Source: Streptomyces caniscabiei
Lineage (GTDB): Bacteria > Actinomycetota > Actinomycetes > Streptomycetales > Streptomycetaceae
Direction: 5' to 3'
Assembly (NCBI RefSeq): GCF_014930365.1
Contig: NZ_JABXWI010000019.1
Coordinates: 62,001 to 126,000 of the forward strand
DNA: 64,000 nt
The notes beneath the pieces were generated by a model. That model had not been told where the DNA came from. It worked only from the letters and a program-made list of their open reading frames with translations, and did not search any database. A program made the position numbers and the translations under genes. The first letter of the stretch is position 1, and each line of letters opens with the position of its first letter. Positions 53,248 through 63,047 of the stretch are shown here, piece after piece.

Positions 53248-54513
53248 ATGTCGTACTCGGTGGGGCGTCGGGTGGTCGTCACGGGGCTGGGGGCCGTCAC
53301 TCCGCTCGGGGTGGGCGTGAGTGAGCTGTGGCAGGGCCTGCTGGACGGGCGTTGCGGGATACGGGAGTTGGACGGGGAGGAGTTCGCGGGGTTACCCGTG
53401 CGGGTCGCGGGGACGGTGCCGGTGGATCCCGCCGAGCTGCTCCCACGGCCCCGGGCCCGGCGTATGAACCGGGCCGCGCGGTTCGCCGTACTGGCGGCGC
53501 GGGAGGCGTGGCGGGACGGGGGCCTCCCTCCCGGCGGTACGGCGGAGAGCGGGGTCGACGCGGGGCGGGTCGGGGTGTCCGCCGGGGCGATCCTCGGGGA
53601 CGCGTCGGTGCTCGTGGCCGGCGACCGGCAGTTACGGGACCGGGGGCCGCGCGGTGTCTCGCCGCTCACGACGCCGATGTGCGTGCCCTCGCAGGCGGCG
53701 TCGCAGATCTCGTTGGACCTCGGTATCACCGGGGAGGCGCGGACCGTCACCAGTGCGTGCGCCTCCGGGACCGAGGCGATCGGGCAGGCGGTCGACCGGA
53801 TCCGGTACGGGCGGGTGGACATGGCGCTCGCGGGTGGCGCGGAGGCGGTGGTGACGCCGGCGATCATGGCGTCCTTCGCGGCGATGCGGGCGCTGTCGCG
53901 GCACGGGCTGGACGGTGGTGGGGCGAGTCCGTCCCGGCCGTTCGCGAAGGACCGGGACGGGTTCGTGAACGGGGAGGGGGCGGGGTTCCTGCTGCTGGAG
54001 GCGGAGGACCACGCCCGGGCTCGTGGGGCCCGGGTCTACTGCGAGGCCGCCGGGTGGGGGCTGTCCGCCGACGCGCACCACATGGCGGCGCCCGATCCCT
54101 CGGGGGCGGGGGTGGCGCTCGCGCTGCGGCGGGCGTTGGAGGACGCGGCGGCGTCGCCCTCGGACGTGGTCCACGTCAACGCGCATGCCACCGCCACGGT
54201 CGACGGTGACCTCGCGGAGGCGAACGCGCTGGGGGCGGTGCTGTCGGGGCGCCGGGTGCCGGTGACGGCGCTCAAGGGGCACCTCGGGCACCTTCAGGGG
54301 GCGGCCGGGGCGGTGGAGGCCCTCGCCACCGCGCTCACACTCCATCACGGGCTCATCCCGCCGACCATCGGCTGCGCCGAGCAGGACCGCGCCATCGCGC
54401 TCGACGTCGTCACCAGCGCGCCGCGCCCGCTCCCGGCCGACGGCGACCTCGCCCTCACGAACTCCTTCGGCTTCGGCGGCCACAACGCGGTCCTGGCCCT
54501 CCGCCGCGTGTAG
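53248..54513 (+). CDS. Stand-alone beta-ketoacyl synthase with two TTA codons
   Basis: A 421-residue FabF/KAS II-type condensing enzyme that extends acyl chains by decarboxylative condensation with malonyl groups. The active-site cysteine is in TSACASG, the two histidines in NAHATATVDGD and LKGHLGHLQGAAG, and the N-terminus has the usual RRVVVTGLGAVTPLG. The start ATG at 53248 follows GGGGAGGGCGC. Codons 49 and 129 (53392-53394 and 53632-53634) are TTA, so translation should depend on the bldA tRNA. No acyl carrier protein or other fatty acid or polyketide gene is adjacent, so its pathway is unknown. Confidence 0.9.
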   Translation: MSYSVGRRVVVTGLGAVTPLGVGVSELWQGLLDGRCGIRELDGEEFAGLPVRVAGTVPVDPAELLPRPRARRMNRAARFAVLAAREAWRDGGLPPGGTAESGVDAGRVGVSAGAILGDASVLVAGDRQLRDRGPRGVSPLTTPMCVPSQAASQISLDLGITGEARTVTSACASGTEAIGQAVDRIRYGRVDMALAGGAEAVVTPAIMASFAAMRALSRHGLDGGGASPSRPFAKDRDGFVNGEGAGFLLLEAEDHARARGARVYCEAAGWGLSADAHHMAAPDPSGAGVALALRRALEDAAASPSDVVHVNAHATATVDGDLAEANALGAVLSGRRVPVTALKGHLGHLQGAAGAVEALATALTLHHGLIPPTIGCAEQDRAIALDVVTSAPRPLPADGDLALTNSFGFGGHNAVLALRRV

Positions 54514-55581
54514 CCCTCCGGGCGGGGCGGACACCCCCCGGCCCCGGGTGCGGCGGAGGAGTGGCTCAGCGACGGGCGGGCTGCCGGACAGCGAAGGGGG
54601 GCCGGCGGCAGGCTCACCGGGTCGGGAAAGAGGCTGGGCCGGGGCGGCGCGCCGGTGGCGGCCACGGGACGCAAAGGCCACCGCCGACCGCCTACTGCGA
54701 CAGCCACACGTCCGGCCGTCTCGACACCGCCGACCGCCACGACCGTGGCTGAGCGCCGCTGCGGCGGAGTAGGAGTTCGGCGGGTGGGGGTTCGGCGGAG
54801 TACGGGCGGCGCTGGCGGAGGGTGCGCTCGGCAGAGAGGGCTCGGCGGTAGGTGGGCCCGGCAGAGGGAGAGCGGTCGGGCAGCGGCGGAGAGGAGGGAG
54901 GGGCGGGAATCGGCGGGGCGGGGGGCGGAGGCTTCAGCCCTGGGGATGGCGCAGGGTTCAGCGCGGGGCGTCGGACCAGAGCCTCAGCGCCCAGCCCCCG
55001 CCCGGGCGATCCCGCCGCGGGCGATCCCCGCTCGTGTAGCGGCCATACGGCCCGGGCCTCAGCGGGGGGGCGGCGACGCAGGAGCTTCAGCGCCAGGGCC
55101 TCAGCGGGGGCGGCGACGCAGGGGCTTCAGCGCCAGGGCCTCAGCGCGTGCGATCCCGGCTCGCGCAGGCGATCTCTGCCCGGAGCGAGCTTCTGGCCCA
55201 GGGCCTCAGCGCGGGCCGGGGGCGGCGGACGCAGGGGAACGCAGTTCAGGGCGGCGGCGCGGGGGTGCGCGGCCACCCAGAGCCGTGGAGCGGCCCTGCG
55301 GACTGGGCCCCAGCGCAAGGCGTCGGTACAGGAGCGGCGGCGTAGGACCTCGGCACGGGCGATCCCGGCGCATGCCACCAAAGTGCACGGAGCGGCCCCC
55401 GGACCGGGACCCAGCGCAGGGCGGCGCCGCAGGTCTCGGCGCAGGGGCGGCGGGGTGGGGCCTCAGCGCGGGGCGTCGGATCAGAGGCGTCGGGGCGAGG
55501 TGTCGGCGCTGTGGCGCAGGCCTCGGCGGCGCGGCGTTGGTGGTGGTCAGCCGCGGCTCTGTTCGCTCGTCGGCTGGTTGG
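54514..55581. repeat. 1.07-kb repeat-rich non-coding region
   Basis: Frames stay open here by composition, but no product is recognisable and codon bias is not clear. CCTCAGCG occurs repeatedly (for example at about 54982, 55057, 55098, 55139, 55204 and 55464). A 40- to 42-base unit is duplicated in tandem at 55054-55095 and 55096-55135. GCGATCCC is also repeated. The stretch lies between the convergent ketosynthase and ku genes. Confidence 0.6.
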
Positions 55582-56655
55582 TCACGCCGTGCGTTTGCGG
55601 GTGGTTGTTTTCTTTGCGGGGGTTTTCTTCGCCGCGGTTTTCGCCGTGGACGACTTCGTCGATTTCGTCGCCGCCGTCTTTCTGGGCGTCTGCTTCTTCG
55701 TGGCCGCCTTCTTCGTCGGCTGGGCCGACTTGGACGTGGACTTCTTGGGTGCGGCCGTTTTCCTGCCCGTTCCGCCCGTGGACGCCGTTGACGCCGTCGA
55801 CGCCGTGGACTTCTTGCCGGGCGACTGCTTGGGCGTCGGCCGGGACGCGAGGTGCGTGACATCGGCGTCGACGTCCTCGCCCCGGGACTCCTTGGCCTCG
55901 CGCACGCTCTTCTCCAGCGCCGCCATGAGGTCGAGGACCTTGCCCTCCGCGGCCGGCATCGGAGTGCTCGGCGGCTCCTCGCCGGAGGCCTTCGCCGCGA
56001 TCAGTTCCTCCACCGCCTCGCGGTAGTCGTCGTGGAGGGTATCCAGGTCGACCTCGCCGAGCGTGTCCATCAGGGCGTCCGCCAGGTCGAGTTCCTTGTC
56101 GCGGACGGTGACACTCGCGTCGGGCGCGACCCCCTCGGTCGTACGGATCTCGTCCGGCCACAGCAGACCGTGCATCGCCAGCACGTCGTCCACCACCCGG
56201 AGCATCCCCAGCCGCTCGCGCCCCCGCAGCGCGAACTTGCAGATGGCGACCTTTCCGCTGCGCTTGAGCGCCTCACGGAGGAGGGTGTACGGCTTGGCCG
56301 CGGGCACCCCGTTCGCCGCGAGGTAGTACGCGGCGTCCACCTGGAGCGGATCGACACTCTCCGCCGGTACGAAGCCCTCGATCTCGATCGTCTTGGCCGT
56401 GGGGATGGGCAGCGACGCGAGATCCTCGTCGGTGATCGGGATCATCGTCCCGTCCGCGTCCTCGTACGCCTTGCCGATCTCCCCCTGCGTCACCTCGCGG
56501 TCCTCCAGCTCGCAGACCTTGCGGTAACGGATGCGGCCGCCGTCCTCCAGGTGGACCTGGCGGAAGGAGACGGAATGGCTCTCGGTCGCGTTCACCAGCT
56601 TGATCGGGATGCTGACCAGGCCGAAGGAGATGGCGCCGTTCCAGATGGATCGCAC
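55582..56655 (-). CDS. ku: Ku protein for non-homologous end joining, with Lys-rich tail
   Basis: A 357-residue homodimeric DNA-end-binding protein. The core (1-260) starts with VRSIWNGAISFGLVSIPIKL, the standard bacterial Ku N-terminus, and contains ALRGRERLGMLRV in the beta barrel. The last 90 residues are a Lys/Ala/Thr/Pro-rich tail (AAKKTPAKKTTTRKR) like the C-terminal extensions that bind DNA in mycobacterial and Streptomyces Ku. The GTG start at 56655 is set by homology; AAAGGTG lies upstream. It is near a LigD-type polymerase gene at 59717-60598, so together they can serve end joining. Confidence 0.95.
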   Translation of the reverse strand: MRSIWNGAISFGLVSIPIKLVNATESHSVSFRQVHLEDGGRIRYRKVCELEDREVTQGEIGKAYEDADGTMIPITDEDLASLPIPTAKTIEIEGFVPAESVDPLQVDAAYYLAANGVPAAKPYTLLREALKRSGKVAICKFALRGRERLGMLRVVDDVLAMHGLLWPDEIRTTEGVAPDASVTVRDKELDLADALMDTLGEVDLDTLHDDYREAVEELIAAKASGEEPPSTPMPAAEGKVLDLMAALEKSVREAKESRGEDVDADVTHLASRPTPKQSPGKKSTASTASTASTGGTGRKTAAPKKSTSKSAQPTKKAATKKQTPRKTAATKSTKSSTAKTAAKKTPAKKTTTRKRTA

Positions 56656-56780
56656 GGGGCAGCACGCACCTTTCGGGTCCCTGCTTCCGGTTTGTCCACA
56701 CCGTAACGCCGACCCGCCACCCCTGCCCGTCGACCCCCGGCACACCCCCGACCACCCCCGACCACCAGGCCGCCTGACCT

Positions 56781-56844
56781 CCCGACCGCCCGACCGCCCG
56801 ACCGCCCGACCGCCCGACCGCCCGACCGCCCGACCGCCCGACCG
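56781..56844. repeat. Octamer microsatellite CCCGACCG, eight perfect copies
   Basis: CCCGACCG is repeated eight times without a mismatch, starting 126 bases upstream of the ku start codon. Slipped-strand changes in copy number are likely in such an array. Confidence 0.93.
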
Positions 56845-56894
56845 GTCAGGATTCGAGAAGCGCCGGTGGGTGGGGCGCGCCTAGCGTGAAAGTC

Positions 56895-57039
56895 ATGGAC
56901 CTCACCATCGACGCGAGCTTCCTCCCGCACACCGACCCGGACGCACGGCACCTTCGCACGGCTGGAGGCGGACGGCGCCGAGATCGTCCGGGAGCCGGCG
57001 AAGCAGCCGTACGGCGTCCGTGACTTCGGTGTCCGCGAG
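56895..57039 (+). pseudogene. VOC/glyoxalase-family gene remnant with internal deletion and frameshift
   Basis: From the ATG at 56895 the frame reads MDLTIDASFLPHTDPDA, the start of a VOC-family (glyoxalase/bleomycin resistance) protein. At about 56947 the similarity shifts to another frame and jumps to a C-terminal part, GTFARLEADGAEIVREPAKQ followed by PYGVRDFGVRE. The central part of about 60 residues expected between them is missing. VOC genes are often paired with UvrA2-like genes, as this one is. Confidence 0.7.
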
Positions 57040-57072
57040 AGAACCCCGGCAGAACCCCGGCAGAACCCCGCT
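57040..57072. repeat. 11-bp triplication AGAACCCCGGC
   Basis: AGAACCCCGGC is repeated in tandem at 57040-57050 and 57051-57061, with a third copy differing at its last two bases at 57062-57072. It lies directly at the broken end of the VOC remnant. Confidence 0.8.
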
Positions 57073-57260
57073 GCCCCTCGGCCGACCCCCGGAACACGCG
57101 CCTCCGGCGCCCCCTCGCACGTACCGTACGCAGCGGACTGTTCCGGCGGCCCCGGAACCGGGACACCTGGTGTCGGTGGAGCCGGGCCCAGCGGATCGGA
57201 AGCGGGCGGCGACGCCGGTGGTGGCCGTGGACGCGGCCCCGCACGACAGATGGAGGAACG

Positions 57261-59660
<2,400 letters not shown>

Positions 59661-59716
59661 GCGTCCGAATACGGGGCGCTTTGCCCCCTTTCCTGCGCAA
59701 TGGGATTCTGGCTTCC

Positions 59717-60598
59717 ATGACGCCGATCACCGAGGTGGAGGGGCACAGGGTCGCCCTCTCCAACCTGGAGAAGGTCCTCCACCCGGCGACCGGCTTCACC
59801 AAGGGGGAGCTGCTGCACTACTACGCCACGACGGCGGACGCCCTGCTGCCGCACCTGCGCGACCGCCCGGTCTCCTTCCTCCGCTACCCGGACGGGCCGG
59901 GCGGCCAGGTCTTCTTCACCAAGAACGTGCCGCCGGGCACCCCGGACTGGGTGACCACCGCCGAGGTGCGGCGGATGGAGGGGCCGGCCCGGATGGTGCT
60001 GGTCCAGGACCTGGCGAGCCTGATGTGGGCCTCGAACCTGGTCGCCGAGTTCCACACACCGCAGTGGACCGTCCGCACCTCCGACGAGGCCGACCGGCTG
60101 GTGTTCGACCTGGACCCGGGGTCGCCCGCGACGGTCGTCGAGTGCTGCGAGGTGGCCTGCTGGCTGCGGGAGCGGCTCGCGGCGGACGGGATCGAGGTGT
60201 ACGCGAAGACGTCCGGGTCGAAGGGGCTGCATCTGCTGGCGGCGGTGCGCGGGGCGTCCTCGGAGCGGGTCTCGGAGTACGCCAGGGAACTCGCCGTCGA
60301 GGCGGAGCAGGCCATGCCCCGCCGGGTCGTCCACCGGATGACCCGGAGTCTGCGCCCCGGCAAGGTCTTCGTCGACTGGAGCCAGAACGCCGCCCGCAAG
60401 ACCACGGCCGCGCCGTACACCCTGCGGGCCCGTCCCGAGCCGACCGTCTCCGCGCCGGTGACCTGGACCGAGGTCGAGGAGTGCGCCTCCCCCGGCGTGC
60501 TGGTCTTCCGCGCCCCGGACATCGCGCCCCGCCTCCAGGACCACGGCGACCTGCTGGCCCCCCTCCTGGACCCGGAGGCCGCGCACCCCCTGCCGTGA
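59717..60598 (+). CDS. LigD-type polymerase domain protein (NHEJ primase-polymerase)
   Basis: A 293-residue stand-alone polymerase of the archaeo-eukaryotic primase family used in bacterial end joining to fill gaps. Metal-binding residues are in VFDLDPGS (D-x-D); SGSKGLHLLAAV holds the conserved histidine, and the third acidic residue is in KVFVDWSQN. It lacks the ligase and nuclease domains of complete LigD, so a separate ligase must exist elsewhere. The start ATG at 59717 has no strong ribosome binding site; a TTG at 59681 would add 12 residues. It follows the UvrA2-like gene by 56 bases and may be cotranscribed. Confidence 0.92.
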   Translation: MTPITEVEGHRVALSNLEKVLHPATGFTKGELLHYYATTADALLPHLRDRPVSFLRYPDGPGGQVFFTKNVPPGTPDWVTTAEVRRMEGPARMVLVQDLASLMWASNLVAEFHTPQWTVRTSDEADRLVFDLDPGSPATVVECCEVACWLRERLAADGIEVYAKTSGSKGLHLLAAVRGASSERVSEYARELAVEAEQAMPRRVVHRMTRSLRPGKVFVDWSQNAARKTTAAPYTLRARPEPTVSAPVTWTEVEECASPGVLVFRAPDIAPRLQDHGDLLAPLLDPEAAHPLP

Positions 60599-60616
60599 CG
60601 CAACCCGCCACCGCAC

Positions 60617-60655
<39 letters not shown>

Positions 60656-60657
60656 GT

Positions 60658-61461
60658 CTACACCCGCGTCCACGTCCGCCGGTCGCGGGCCATCGCGTGC
60701 AGTCCCTCCACGTCCGCCGGCTTCAGCACCCCACCCGCGCGGGCGAGTTCGGCCAGGTCCGTGTCGCGCAGGACGCGCACCTCGCGCAGCGGCGTGGTGA
60801 CCGCGACGGAGGAGGGTTCGGCGAGGGCGAGGACCGGACGGACCTCGGCGGTCAGGGCGTAGGAGGCGCGGTCGGCGTCGGCGCGGAGTCCGCGCAGCAG
60901 CGCGCGGGGCTCGTGCCGGCCGACCGCGACCATGGGGTCGGTGACGACGACGCGCTGCCTGCGGGCGTGGACGGAGCGGACGCAGAACAGGCCCCCGGGG
61001 CCGACGACCAGATGGTGGATGCGGTCACCGCCGGGCAGCGGCACGGAGTGCAGGGTGTGCCAGCCGGCGCCCTCCAGCCGGTCCAGCGCGTCACCGACGG
61101 TCCGCTCGGCGGCCAGGGCCCGACGGCGCGGGTCGGGGCGCAGCCGGTGTGCCGGGCCGGGGGCGCGGTCGAGGGAGATCAGCAGGGCTTCGCCGGGCCG
61201 GTTGGGGGCGAGGTCGTCGTCCGGGGGGAGACTCAGCCGGGCCAGCTCGGCGGGGGTCGGCACGGGTGGCGGCCCCACGGTGACCGGGCCGGTGACGAAG
61301 GGGCCGAGGACGGCCATCACGTCCTGTCTCAGCTCCTCGCTGAGGAGATTCACCCGGCCCGACTCACGGTCGTACCAGGCGACGTTCCTCCCGTCGGTCC
61401 GGCACACGTACAAACGTTGCTGTCCGTGACGCCAGGTCGGTATGACGCGCAGTCCGCTCAT
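60658..61461 (-). CDS. NERD-domain protein
   Basis: A 267-residue protein with a nuclease-related (NERD) domain at about 125-225: GWHTLHSVPLPGGDRIHHLV followed by VGPGGLFCVRSVHARRQRVVV. Restriction-endonuclease-like folds of this type keep a catalytic D/E-x-K core; here the usual K/D positions are partly unclear, so activity is uncertain. The N-terminus has a WYDRESGRVNLLSEE segment. It is convergent with the polymerase gene, with a microsatellite between. A DNA-related role is possible, but not shown by neighbours. Confidence 0.75.
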   Translation of the reverse strand: MSGLRVIPTWRHGQQRLYVCRTDGRNVAWYDRESGRVNLLSEELRQDVMAVLGPFVTGPVTVGPPPVPTPAELARLSLPPDDDLAPNRPGEALLISLDRAPGPAHRLRPDPRRRALAAERTVGDALDRLEGAGWHTLHSVPLPGGDRIHHLVVGPGGLFCVRSVHARRQRVVVTDPMVAVGRHEPRALLRGLRADADRASYALTAEVRPVLALAEPSSVAVTTPLREVRVLRDTDLAELARAGGVLKPADVEGLHAMARDRRTWTRV

Positions 61462-61593
61462 GCACCATCACCCCACGACCATGGGAACAGGCGGGGTGCT
61501 CCATCGGCAAGAACCCGGCTACCTTTGGGGTGACGACCCGTCGTCGAGGGCCATGGTCCGTCGGATGGGCTCCGAGGCCTGGGGGAGGCGCCG

Positions 61594-62112
61594 TTGCGGA
61601 CGCGCAAGCAACCCGATGTCCCGGCTCCGCGGGAACCGTGGAGCGAGATCGTGCCCGGGCTGTGGATGGGCGGACACGAGTTCGCTGGGCCGGCCGGTGC
61701 CGGGGGCGTCGAATTCGCGGTCGTGCGCGATGAGTTCGACCTGGTGCTGACCCTGCTGCGACTGCCGGGGCACGGGCCGGACGACGGGGTCGAGCACCAT
61801 GTGTGGCCGATCCCGGACGGGCCGCTGGACGGGACGCAGTTGGCGGGTGTGATGCGGCTGGCGCAGGCGGCGTGCGACGCGCTGGAGGACGGCAAACGGG
61901 TCCTCGTCCGCTGCTACAGCGGGTACAACCGCTCCGGTCTGGTCGTGGCGCACGCGCTGATCCGCGACGGCCACTCCGCCGAGGAGGCGATCCGGCTCAT
62001 CCGCACCCGCCGTTCGCCGTGGGCGCTGCACAACGAGCTGTTCGTGGAGTACCTGCACACGGGACTGGCCACGGTCCGGCTGCTGGAGGAGCTGGAGGAG
62101 TCGGCCGAGTAG
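61594..62112 (+). CDS. Dual-specificity/tyrosine phosphatase-like protein
   Basis: A 172-residue protein with the PTP signature C-X5-R as Cys107-YSGYN-Arg113 followed by Ser-Gly, in VLVRCYSGYNRSGLVVA. A possible general acid is Asp75 in WPIPDGPLDG. The histidine that normally precedes the cysteine is Arg106. The TTG start at 61594 is supported by GGGGGAGGCGCCG upstream. It is cytoplasmic and stands alone. The target is unknown; tyrosine, Ser/Thr or phosphoinositide-type substrates are possible. Confidence 0.85.
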   Translation: MRTRKQPDVPAPREPWSEIVPGLWMGGHEFAGPAGAGGVEFAVVRDEFDLVLTLLRLPGHGPDDGVEHHVWPIPDGPLDGTQLAGVMRLAQAACDALEDGKRVLVRCYSGYNRSGLVVAHALIRDGHSAEEAIRLIRTRRSPWALHNELFVEYLHTGLATVRLLEELEESAE

Positions 62113-62249
62113 CCGGGCGAACGGCAGTAGCAGGCCCAGCACCGGGCGGGCGCGACCGAGCCGTCACGAAAAAGTACTTCCGCACGAATTAGGGTGTACG
62201 GGACCACACCCCCTTCCCCATGTCCCTCACCCGTACGCCCAGGAGTCCC

Positions 62250-63047
62250 GTGTCCCCCAGCCGCCCCGCGCGCGCTGCCGTCGGCGCCTTCGCCGCCGTC
62301 CTGCTGCTGGGCGGCTGCGGCGACTCCGGGGGCCTGGTGAGCGCGGGCACGACACCCACCGCGAGCGGCCCGACCCGGCTGTGGCCCGGGGAGCCGCCCG
62401 CCTCCTCCCCCGCCTACGACTACGGCGAGGCCGAGACGGAGGTGGTCAGGGGCGTCAAGGCCCCCGGCGAGGACATCCACAAGGTGGACCCGCTGGCCGT
62501 GGTCCGCGCCGAGATCGCCGCGCACCCCGAGGTGTACTCCGGGTCCGATGCCGTCTACGGGGGGACGGCCGCGCGCATGGCCGACTGCGGACAGGGCGCC
62601 GGGGAGAGCGCCGAGGAGGGCCCGGACGGAACCGCCGGCCCGGACGGGACCTCCGGCACGGACGCCCGTCGAACCCGGTGCCCCGTCCTCAAGGCCTACT
62701 ACCGGGACCTCACCGGCGACGGGCGCGACGACATGGTGCTCGGCTTCCGGCTGCTGCCCGGCAATCAGACGGCGGTGCGGATGTACACGTTCCAGGCGGA
62801 CCGGCTGGTGCAGGTGCTGGCCAGCGACGACGCCGTGCTCGCGGTCGAGCTGGCCGGCCGTACGGTGATCATCCGCTCCCCCGCGGGCATCGTCGGCTAC
62901 GAGTACCGCACACAGTGGACCTGGGACGAGGACCAGCTGGCGATGCTGCTCACACGGGACGAGATCCTCCGCGTGGGCGGACCGGGGAAGCACTCCCACT
63001 CCCCCGCCGCCTCATCCTCCGCCTCGTCGTCGGTGAGGCCGGGGTGA
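62250..63047 (+). CDS. Putative lipoprotein coupled to a sensor kinase
   Basis: A 265-residue secreted lipoprotein. The N-terminal hydrophobic segment ends in the lipobox LLGGC. The GTG start at 62250 is preceded by AGGAGTCCC; an ATG ten codons earlier lacks a site. The mature part is Gly/Pro/Thr-rich at first, then a compact domain with YYRDLTGDGRDDMVLGFRLL and VQVLASDDAVLAVEL. Its stop overlaps the start of the histidine kinase gene (GTGA), so it probably works with the kinase, as lipoproteins do in CseA/CseC-like systems. Confidence 0.75.
   Translation: MSPSRPARAAVGAFAAVLLLGGCGDSGGLVSAGTTPTASGPTRLWPGEPPASSPAYDYGEAETEVVRGVKAPGEDIHKVDPLAVVRAEIAAHPEVYSGSDAVYGGTAARMADCGQGAGESAEEGPDGTAGPDGTSGTDARRTRCPVLKAYYRDLTGDGRDDMVLGFRLLPGNQTAVRMYTFQADRLVQVLASDDAVLAVELAGRTVIIRSPAGIVGYEYRTQWTWDEDQLAMLLTRDEILRVGGPGKHSHSPAASSSASSSVRPG

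Larger units (their letters stand above)
56656..57260. other. Gap between ku and the UvrA2-like gene
   Basis: 605 bases containing, in order, the ku promoter side, an octamer microsatellite, a broken VOC-family gene and a short 11-base triplication (each listed separately), then about 190 bases without recognisable content up to the ribosome binding site GGAGGAACG of the UvrA2-like gene. Confidence 0.6.

Noticed and set aside
54655..55791. 378-codon plus-strand ORF in the repeat-rich gap
   Set aside because: Made of Gly/Arg/Pro repeats, runs into the complement of ku, and lacks a ribosome binding site.
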